Shown one piece after another: positions 57,959 through 64,000 of a stretch of 64,000 bases of DNA (positions are counted from its first letter, which is position 1; each line of letters begins with the position of its first letter). A model generated the notes under the pieces. That model was not told the DNA's origin. It searched no databases and saw only the letters and a list, made by a program, of their open reading frames with translations. Location of the stretch: positions 124,001-188,000 of the forward strand of contig NZ_FPBM01000003.1 of the NCBI RefSeq assembly GCF_900116715.1, given 5' to 3'. The translations under genes and the position numbers were made by a program. Origin of the DNA: Polaromonas sp. YR568 (lineage in GTDB: Bacteria > Pseudomonadota > Gammaproteobacteria > Burkholderiales > Burkholderiaceae_C).

Positions 57959-58984
57959 TCAAGGGTAATAAAGCCGGTCCAGCCGCGAGGCCTCGATGTA
58001 GATCGACGGCAAGCTGATGCCGCGGGCGCGCAGCGCCGCCTCGCGCATGCCCACGCTGTAACGCGTGTTCTGGGTGGCCTGCGGCGGCGGGGCGGCCGGC
58101 CCGGCCTTCACCCAGGCCAGGGCGTCGGCGGCGGCAATTTCTCCCATGGCTTTGGCCGACGAGGCTACGCTGAGCCCGCCGCCGTGCTCCACATAATCAA
58201 TGTCGGCGCCTATGGGCAGCGGCTTGGCATTGGTCTCAATCCATTTGATGACGTCTGGATAGGGCACCACCGCCCGCTCTGTGGGGCTGGCCGGTAGCCC
58301 GCCCGCGGATAGCAGCAGCACCGCATCGGCCTTGCCGTCCATGCCCTTGATGGCCGCCTGCCAGGCCGCAAAATCACCCAGGGTATGCACGCCCACCACG
58401 CTGTGCGGCGCCCAGTTAAAAGCCTCCACCTGCTTGACCTGCCCTTTGCCCGTGGGCCCGGCGTCGCCCAGAATCGCCAGCCGCACGGGCTGGCCCTTCT
58501 TGACGTACTGCAGCATGTCGCGGATGGCCGTCAGCGGCACCGTCTCGCCCACACCCGTCACATTGGCGGCGCCCACATAGCCATACGTTTTGGGTTCATG
58601 GTCGATGGCGGTGAATATCACCTTGGGGCGCTCCAGCCCGGCAAAGCGGCGCATCACATACTCCTGCGCCTCGTCGTCCACCGCAATCACCACATCGGGG
58701 TTGAACTGCTCTATCGTGCGCAGCCCCACCGTGGCCGCATCTTCGCGATGTTCTTCGTCGGGCATGCCGTCAATGCCCAGGTAATGCCAGCGCACAGACA
58801 TGGGCTGGCGGTTCTTGTCCAGCGTCTGGTGTATGCCTTCATCCATCCGGATCACGGTGGAGGAATTGCGGTCAGAGCTGTGCAGCACCAGGATGCGCGG
58901 CTTGGCGAGGTTAAAAGCCCCCAGCAGCAGCAGCGCGACGACGAGCGCCGCGCCCGTCAGGACGGCAAGGGTTCCGCTTTTCAT
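57959..58984 (-). CDS. ABC-type substrate-binding protein coupled to the permease gene
   Basis: A 341-residue protein with one N-terminal hydrophobic helix (MKSGTLAVLTGAALVVALLL) and no clear cleavage site or lipobox, so it may stay membrane-anchored. The domain 'RILVLHSSDRNSSTVIRMDE' followed by 'NPDVVIAVDDEAQEYV' and 'GLERPKVIFTAIDHEPKTYG' fits the ABC_sub_bind (PF04392-like) family. Its ATG overlaps the TGA of the SLC13-type permease gene (ATGA), so the two are translated together. Ligand unknown. No ABC permease or ATPase is nearby. Confidence 0.75.
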   Translation of the reverse strand: MKSGTLAVLTGAALVVALLLLGAFNLAKPRILVLHSSDRNSSTVIRMDEGIHQTLDKNRQPMSVRWHYLGIDGMPDEEHREDAATVGLRTIEQFNPDVVIAVDDEAQEYVMRRFAGLERPKVIFTAIDHEPKTYGYVGAANVTGVGETVPLTAIRDMLQYVKKGQPVRLAILGDAGPTGKGQVKQVEAFNWAPHSVVGVHTLGDFAAWQAAIKGMDGKADAVLLLSAGGLPASPTERAVVPYPDVIKWIETNAKPLPIGADIDYVEHGGGLSVASSAKAMGEIAAADALAWVKAGPAAPPPQATQNTRYSVGMREAALRARGISLPSIYIEASRLDRLYYP

Positions 58985-60852
58985 ACCAGGCCCAACCATT
59001 CCCAATAAGGGATAGAAAGATAAGCGGCCAGCAGCCGCGACAAATTCATCCAGTGGTTATAGCGCAGGAAATCCGTGTGCTTGTAATAGCGGTCCAGCCC
59101 ACTGCCCTGCACCTGCAGGTACTGCGAGCTCTGGTACGGCACGAACCAGATGTCGCTGAACATCGCCGTCAAAAACACCACCACCCAGGGGTTGATGAAC
59201 TGCGCCTGCCCGATCGGAATCAGGATGACCGCCGCCACAACCATGCCGGCCGTGATCGGCAACACCAGGCGCAGCAAGAGCGTGACCACCAGCGCCACCG
59301 GGATGAACCAGATCATCCGGCCGTCGACAAAATCAAACAGGTTGCCCGCCGACTGCGCCAGCGCCGTGTCCAGCCCCAGGTAGGTGATGGCGCGGCTCAG
59401 GCCGTCCAGGCTGAGCAAAAAGAAAATCATCGGCCAGTCGATTTTTTGCTGGAAGTCTTTCTTGCTCAGCAAACCCATCACCAGCAGGCCCACCAGCAAA
59501 AACGCCGCCAGCCATGCGGGCGAAATCTGGTGCCAGCCCGCGGTGCCCGCCCCGATCAGGAAGAACAGAAAGCCCGTCAGCGCCGCTTTTTCAGGTTTGG
59601 TAACCGGCCCGAGCAGCGCCAGCTGCTTCTCAAGCCGCGCCTTGGGCAAGGCCGCCTGCACGCTGCGCCCAAAACACAGCCGCACCACCACCAGATGCGC
59701 AGCGGTCACCGTCAATGCCGCCACGCCGGCCGCCACAAACCAGAACAGCCCCTGGAACTGGTCCTGCAACTGCACGGGCAGCATGCCGAAGGCCGTCAGG
59801 TTGGACGACTTGCTGGTCAGCAGCATCGGCGAAAATAGCATGGCGCCCGAGAACGTGGCCGCCATCAGCGCGGTGGCCGACTTGCTTTGCGCCGGCAGAT
59901 TCAGGCCGTCGATCATGTCGCGGTAAAACGGCAGCACCAGCGACAGGCGCGCATTGCCCGAGGGCATGATGGGCGACAGGATGTAGCCCGACAGCAGCAG
60001 CGCCGCCTGGTGCCAGAACGGCGTATCGGGCAGGCGTATCAGCAGCCACAGCATGAAGCGGTAGCTCAGGCCCGACGCGGAAATCACCGCCGCCAGCGCA
60101 TACACCCCCACCAGCGTCGTGAGCGTGCGCGACGAGAACCCCGCCAGCGCAATCTCCGACGGCACCAGCCCGACGATCAGCACAGCGGTGATCGCCACCA
60201 GCGGCGGCACAAACTCGTCAGCCAGATTGAACAGCCACATCAGCACCGTGGCCGACAGAATGGCGAGGAACACCGCCGCCTCGACCACCAGGCCGTTCAT
60301 GCTCGAGAGGAAATAGATTGCCGGCGGCACCAGCACCACGCCCAGCCAGCCCACCACTTCGCGGGTAGAGACTGGCTTGGCGGCCTTCTTCTTTTCTTTC
60401 TCGGCGCCGGTAGGCTTCAAAAAGGTTTCACCGCTCACATAACCCATCAGCGCCAGCAAAGCCTTGCTGCGCAGGGACGGCGTTTTGGCGGCCAGCTCGG
60501 CCAGGGCATCGCGGGGAATCTGCAGCGCCCTGACCGGCGTGGCGGCCGTGACGCTGCACAGGTAATTCGTGGTGTCGCTGGCGGCTTCTTCGCCGCAGCG
60601 CAGGCCTGTCAGCGCAACTTCACGCCCGCTGGGGGTGGTGAGCTGCAACTCGCCCGATTCAATCAGGTAGAGAAACTTGGCCGGCGTGTCTTTGGCATAC
60701 AGCACATCGCCGGCGGCAAACTCCACCGTGTGCAGGTAGCCCAGCAGCCGCGCCACCTGGCTGCCGGAGAGATCGGCAAAGAGGGCATCGCGGCGCAAAA
60801 GCGCCACATTTTCAGAGTCTGATGTCACGGCATGGGGCATGAAATTCGCCAT
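58981..60852 (-). CDS. SLC13-type anion permease with N-terminal cyclic-nucleotide-binding domain
   Basis: A 623-residue protein. Residues about 16-130 are a cNMP-binding/Crp-like domain ('LFADLSGSQVARLLGYLHTV', then 'LYLIESGELQLTTPSGREVA'). A charged linker EKEKKKAAK follows, and then about ten to twelve hydrophobic helices with 'LLSGYILSPIMPSGNARLSL' near 288-307, typical of the divalent-anion:sodium symporter (DASS/SLC13) family. The soluble domain probably gates transport. The phosphate-loop (PBC) residues of a true cAMP binder are not obvious, so ligand binding is unproven. Confidence 0.83.
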   Translation of the reverse strand: MANFMPHAVTSDSENVALLRRDALFADLSGSQVARLLGYLHTVEFAAGDVLYAKDTPAKFLYLIESGELQLTTPSGREVALTGLRCGEEAASDTTNYLCSVTAATPVRALQIPRDALAELAAKTPSLRSKALLALMGYVSGETFLKPTGAEKEKKKAAKPVSTREVVGWLGVVLVPPAIYFLSSMNGLVVEAAVFLAILSATVLMWLFNLADEFVPPLVAITAVLIVGLVPSEIALAGFSSRTLTTLVGVYALAAVISASGLSYRFMLWLLIRLPDTPFWHQAALLLSGYILSPIMPSGNARLSLVLPFYRDMIDGLNLPAQSKSATALMAATFSGAMLFSPMLLTSKSSNLTAFGMLPVQLQDQFQGLFWFVAAGVAALTVTAAHLVVVRLCFGRSVQAALPKARLEKQLALLGPVTKPEKAALTGFLFFLIGAGTAGWHQISPAWLAAFLLVGLLVMGLLSKKDFQQKIDWPMIFFLLSLDGLSRAITYLGLDTALAQSAGNLFDFVDGRMIWFIPVALVVTLLLRLVLPITAGMVVAAVILIPIGQAQFINPWVVVFLTAMFSDIWFVPYQSSQYLQVQGSGLDRYYKHTDFLRYNHWMNLSRLLAAYLSIPYWEWLGLV

Positions 60853-60928
60853 GGATGGGCCAGACAGCTTGATGAGGTTGGGCAGACATCAACACCGGCG
60901 CTTTTCATCCACTCTCCCTTGTTTTTAC

Positions 60929-60970
60929 TTGCTATCTAATTTGTAGCTACTTACGCCCGTGCTATCTAGG
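60929..60970 (+). repeat. Short dispersed repeat, copy 2
   Basis: AGCTACTTACGCCCGTGCT at 60945-60963 matches the copy at 7532-7550 (other strand) at 18 of 19 positions, with GCTATCTAATTTG on its left and TATCTAGG on its right. It lies in the 268-base gap between the permease and GlxA-family genes, where I see no gene. Confidence 0.55.
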
Positions 60971-61120
60971 CGAGAGCCATATTTGACCATCATTTAACAC
61001 CGCTCCGGCCCAAAATGACAGCGCGGTAAACCAGTAGAGGCCCGGCGATGGCCACCGCATCTTCGCCACTTCATCGCTATTGCAAGCATGCTTTGGGCCA
61101 CATCCATCTCGCCGCCCCGG

Positions 61121-62134
61121 CTAGTCGTCCCCGCCGCTGTCCAGGGCTGCTTTGTCGGATTGCCATAACTCGCCCGAATGAAAGCGCCGGCGGTACTCCG
61201 GTGGCGTCAGCTGAAGGCGCCGCCGGAAAGCGCGGCGCATGGCCTCGGGTGTCTCAAAGCCGCAATGGGCGGCGATCTCTTTCATGGACTGATCGGTCTT
61301 TTCCAGAATGCGGCGCGCCGCGTCGATGCGCGCGTCATTCAAAAAAGCCATGGGGCTCACACCGCACTCCCGCGCAAACACCCGCGACAGATTGCGCGCA
61401 CTCATATGCACGCGGCTGGCAATCGAGTTCAGCGTATGCGGAAGCTGCAGGCTTTCAAGGATGTAGCGCTGCACCGTCTCCACATCGGTATCGCGCTCAG
61501 CCTGCATGTTCAGCAAGGGGCTGAACTGCGACTGCCCGCCCGAGCGGCGCAAATACACAATCAAAAACTTGGCCACGCCCAGCGCCAGCGGCCGGCCAAA
61601 GTCTTCCTCCACCATCACCAGCGATAAATCAATGCCCGCCGTGACACCGGCCGTGGTGTAGAGCTGCTTGTCCTTGATGTAGATCTGGTCCGACTGCACA
61701 TGCGCGCGGGGAAACGATTTCGAAAGATGTGCCGCATCCATCCAGTGCGTGCTCACCGTCTTGCCATCCAGAAGCCCCGCAGCCCCCAACGCAAACACCC
61801 CATTGCAAATCGCAGCCAGCCGGCGGCAGCTGCGGCTCTGCGCCTTCAGCCACGCACTGAGCGCGACATCGTTCATCACCTCAAAGATGCCCAGCCCGCC
61901 AGGAACGATCACGGTGTCGAAATTGGGGCAAGGGTCAAAGATGGTCCGGTCAGGCACCACCGTCATGCCGCTGGAAGACGAGATGCTGCTGCGCGTCGAG
62001 CCGACCGTCATGATCTCGTACTGGCACTCCCCCTCACTGAGAATCTTGACCTCCGCAAACGCATCCCGCGGCCCGGCGATATCCAATAGCTGGAAGCCCG
62101 GAAAGAGCAGCATGCCCACGGAAACTTTTTTCAT
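61121..62134 (-). CDS. GlxA-family AraC-type transcriptional regulator
   Basis: A 337-residue protein. The N-terminal DJ-1/PfpI-like domain (1-~190) has the nucleophile-elbow Cys in 'AAICNGVFALGAAGLLDG'. Two AraC helix-turn-helix motifs lie in the C-terminal ~100 residues (VHMSARNLSRVFARECGVSP; HCGFETPEAMRRAFRRRL). Such regulators sense small nitrogen- or carbon-containing metabolites. It is next to the nitrile hydratase operon on the same strand, 63 bp downstream of it, so nitrile or amide metabolism is one possible signal. Confidence 0.9.
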   Translation of the reverse strand: MKKVSVGMLLFPGFQLLDIAGPRDAFAEVKILSEGECQYEIMTVGSTRSSISSSSGMTVVPDRTIFDPCPNFDTVIVPGGLGIFEVMNDVALSAWLKAQSRSCRRLAAICNGVFALGAAGLLDGKTVSTHWMDAAHLSKSFPRAHVQSDQIYIKDKQLYTTAGVTAGIDLSLVMVEEDFGRPLALGVAKFLIVYLRRSGGQSQFSPLLNMQAERDTDVETVQRYILESLQLPHTLNSIASRVHMSARNLSRVFARECGVSPMAFLNDARIDAARRILEKTDQSMKEIAAHCGFETPEAMRRAFRRRLQLTPPEYRRRFHSGELWQSDKAALDSGGDD

Positions 62135-62197
62135 CGGGGGATGGTAGCAAACACCACCCGGCGGCTCAATCGCGCTGCTTCCAGGCCTGCGCCTTCA

Positions 62198-62563
62198 TCA
62201 CGCGGCGCTACCCGCTGTTGCCGCAGGGCCGGTGCCTGCGTTCTCCAGGCAACGGTTCAACTCATCGGCCGTCAGTGTTTCGCTGGACTGCAGCACATTC
62301 AGCAGCGCATCCAGAAAGCGCTCGTAGTAGTCCCACTGCGGCTGGCCCGGGCATCCGCCTTGCTCCCACTGGGCAATCGCCGTGATGAGGTTCTGGCGAA
62401 AGTCTTCCCACTCAAAGTAACCTTCTTTCGAAACCGCCAGCGCCAGGCCGTACACCTTGCGCTGCCAGTCTTGCGTGAAGAGCACCTTGCCCTGGCTGAA
62501 CGGCGGCACGTCGGGCTGACCCAGCATCTGGGCGGCGGCATGGTCTTCAAACCGGGTGAACAT
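62198..62563 (-). CDS. Nitrile hydratase accessory protein
   Basis: A 121-residue protein of the nitrile hydratase activator/accessory family (P14K-like): 'QGKVLFTQDWQRKVYGLALA' near 24-43 and 'YYERFLDALLNVLQSS' near 78-93. In cobalt-type enzymes such proteins help insert the metal by subunit exchange with the alpha subunit. It is the third gene of the beta-alpha-accessory order and abuts the end of the alpha gene by one base. Confidence 0.85.
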   Translation of the reverse strand: MFTRFEDHAAAQMLGQPDVPPFSQGKVLFTQDWQRKVYGLALAVSKEGYFEWEDFRQNLITAIAQWEQGGCPGQPQWDYYERFLDALLNVLQSSETLTADELNRCLENAGTGPAATAGSAA

Positions 62564-63192
62564 CAGGCCGGCCTCTGCGCGCTTCGCGCCAGCGCCACGC
62601 CCATGAGTGACTCCGGCGTCACCAGCGCCACGAGCTCATCCTCGGTTAGGTCTTCGGTGCCCGCAGGCCTGTCAGGCACGACAAACCAGCGTATCTGCGC
62701 GCTGCTGTCCCACACCCTGACCTGCGTTTCGTCGGAAAGCGACACACCGAACTCGCGCAGCACGGCGCGCGGTTCGCGCACACCCCGGGCGCGAAAGACG
62801 GGGTCCTTGTACCAATAAGGAGGCAGGCCGAGAATCGGCCACGGGTAGCAGGAGCACAGCGTGCAGATCACCAGGTTGTGAACACCCGGCTCATTGGCCA
62901 CCGCTTTCATATGCTCGCCCTCGGCGCCGTCCATGCCCTGCGGGAAATCCATCTCCGCGATGGCCGCCGGTGTGTCGTCGATCAGGCGCTGCTTGAAGGC
63001 CGGGTCACGCCACGCCCTGGCCACCAGCCGCGCACCATTAAAAGGCCCGGCGACCGACTCAAAATGCGACAGCACCGCATCCACCGAGTCGCTTCCGATC
63101 ACGCCCTTCTCGATCAGCAGCGCCTCCAGCGCGCGGACTTTGGCGGCGCTTTTTTTCTCTCGCTCCCGGTCGTAGGCAAATAAATCACTCAT
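62563..63192 (-). CDS. nthA: Nitrile hydratase alpha subunit, Co-type
   Basis: A 209-residue alpha subunit. The metal-binding motif CTLCSC is at residues 110-115, the Thr form found in cobalt enzymes (iron enzymes have CSLCSC). Cys113 and Cys115 would be oxidised to sulfinic/sulfenic acid and Ser114 would ligate through its backbone. It catalyses hydration of nitriles to amides as an alpha/beta heterodimer or tetramer in the cytoplasm. The ATG overlaps the stop of the beta gene (4 bases). Confidence 0.95.
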   Translation of the reverse strand: MSDLFAYDREREKKSAAKVRALEALLIEKGVIGSDSVDAVLSHFESVAGPFNGARLVARAWRDPAFKQRLIDDTPAAIAEMDFPQGMDGAEGEHMKAVANEPGVHNLVICTLCSCYPWPILGLPPYWYKDPVFRARGVREPRAVLREFGVSLSDETQVRVWDSSAQIRWFVVPDRPAGTEDLTEDELVALVTPESLMGVALARSAQRPA

Positions 63193-63956
63193 GCGGCTTC
63201 TCCCTGGGCAACGCGTTCAACCGGGCCCACATAGGCCTCAAACAGGTCGGCATAAATTTCCAGATTGGGTTCGCACTTTCCGGCACCCCATATCTCATCA
63301 CCCGCAAAAACCACCTGGTACACCGGCATGGCTTTGCCAATGCCGTCCGGCCCGGTGTTCACAAAATAGGCATAGGCCCCGGGATACACCAGGGTGACCG
63401 TGCCGACCTGGTTGCGCAGGTAACCCGGAAGGCGCGTGTGGTCCACCGCCTCCGGATCAGCCACCTTCACCTTCTGGCCCAACTGGTAGCGCGGCCGCGC
63501 CGGCAGCGGGCGCAGTGGTGAATCGCCTTCCTTCAAGTAGCGTGTGACCTGGGCCTTGAGTGCAAGGTTGGGTTTGTCGGGCAGCGCGGCCTCAGGCTGC
63601 CGGCTGTAAAAGCTTGATCGATCATCGAGTTCATCGGCCGTGACGTAGCCGCGGTCCACAAAAAACTGCGAGATGCCCATCAACCACTTCTCGTAATAGC
63701 GGTACTTGAAATACTCAAAGGGCTGCATGCCCTCGGCGCCGGTGCGCAAGGAGGCCCATGTCCAATCATCCTTAAAGGCCGTCGGCAGGCTTTGCACCGG
63801 GTAGCGCGGCAAGGCATCTTTCAGGTGGGCGCTTTCCGCCATCATCACGGTGTGGATGCCGAAGATCCGCTTCTCCCATGGCTGGACGAAGACGGCAGTC
63901 TCCACATTCACAGGGCCCAGGTTTTCCAGCCCGCCCAGATGGTGCTGCAGCTTCAT
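63189..63956 (-). CDS. nthB: Nitrile hydratase beta subunit
   Basis: A 255-residue beta subunit. Landmarks are the 'HHLGGLENLGPVN' start near residue 5 (family opening), 'FKYRYYEKWLMGI' near 84-96, and the C-terminal SH3-like domain 'RYQLGQKVKVADPEAVDHTR' near 156-175. It supplies part of the substrate pocket. The gene precedes nthA, as in cobalt-type operons; iron-type operons usually have alpha first. The ATG overlaps a TGA from an upstream frame that runs off the window edge. Confidence 0.94.
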   Translation of the reverse strand: MKLQHHLGGLENLGPVNVETAVFVQPWEKRIFGIHTVMMAESAHLKDALPRYPVQSLPTAFKDDWTWASLRTGAEGMQPFEYFKYRYYEKWLMGISQFFVDRGYVTADELDDRSSFYSRQPEAALPDKPNLALKAQVTRYLKEGDSPLRPLPARPRYQLGQKVKVADPEAVDHTRLPGYLRNQVGTVTLVYPGAYAYFVNTGPDGIGKAMPVYQVVFAGDEIWGAGKCEPNLEIYADLFEAYVGPVERVAQGEAA

Positions 63957-64000
63957 GCCGGGCTCCCTGGCGGTGCTTCGTCACGCTGCACGGCCACGGC
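63953..64000 (-). CDS. C-terminal fragment of a gene upstream of nthB (cut by window edge)
   Basis: Fifteen codons (AVAVQRDEAPPGSPA) are open from the window edge to TGA 63955-63953, which overlaps the nthB start as ATGA. Such coupling suggests a real upstream operon gene, often an amidase in similar operons, but 15 residues are not enough to identify it. Confidence 0.3.
   Translation of the reverse strand, partial: AVAVQRDEAPPGSPA

Overview
The window is high-GC chromosomal DNA. It looks like a betaproteobacterium of the order Burkholderiales, most likely Comamonadaceae (Polaromonas/Rhodoferax/Variovorax-like). This placement rests on gene content (TrpS with a C-terminal extension, a RecJ/LolCD neighbourhood, DUF2325, a DUF2169/pentapeptide type VI secretion locus), on codon and GC style, and on short dispersed repeats of the kind seen in that family. 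No database search was possible, so it is inference.

Left part (1-14.4 kb): a 5'-truncated DUF3800-type protein and a few small membrane or kinase-like genes are followed by ordinary housekeeping genes. These are lolC-lolD (lipoprotein release), a phosphoglycerate-mutase-like protein carrying an in-frame palindromic repeat insertion, recJ, a DUF2325 gene behind a Fur-box-like site, a glutathione S-transferase, a PHP phosphoesterase, a DMT permease, a YrdC/Sua5-family protein, an M50 protease, and trpS. A LuxR-type response regulator with a good intrinsic terminator closes the segment.

Centre (14.8-57 kb): two sensor kinases and an OmpR-type regulator lead into a complete type VI secretion system (T6SS). 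tssA is on the plus strand. On the minus strand, read from the promoter side, are tssB-tssC-hcp-tssE-tssF-tssG-tssH, then two tandem five-gene spike modules, each VgrG / DUF2169-pentapeptide fusion / pentapeptide protein / DUF3540 / DUF4150 PAAR-like. After an unknown protein and a divergent glycine-zipper gene come tssJ-tssK-tssL-tssM. Between tssM and tssA is a lower-GC cargo region. It holds two small TPR-like genes and a possible 51-residue ORF, each separated by copies of an intergenic repeat bounded by TGTTGAATTTC / GAAATTCAACA. No Fha, PpkA, PppA or TagF gene is present. Upstream of tssB is a 460-bp regulatory region, then a phage-like S24 (CI/LexA-fold) repressor with twin palindromic operators over its own start, facing a Nlp/Ner-type HTH gene.

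Right part (56.8-64 kb): a small unknown protein, a ModA-like binding protein, a cyclic-nucleotide-domain SLC13-type permease translationally coupled to a periplasmic binding protein, a GlxA-family AraC regulator, and a Co-type nitrile hydratase operon (beta, alpha, accessory) running off the right edge.

The most distinctive content is the duplicated pentapeptide-repeat spike module (including a 1021-residue VgrG with an inserted hydrophobic and charged region), the repeat-separated cargo region next to tssM, and the phage-like switch placed in front of the T6SS operon.
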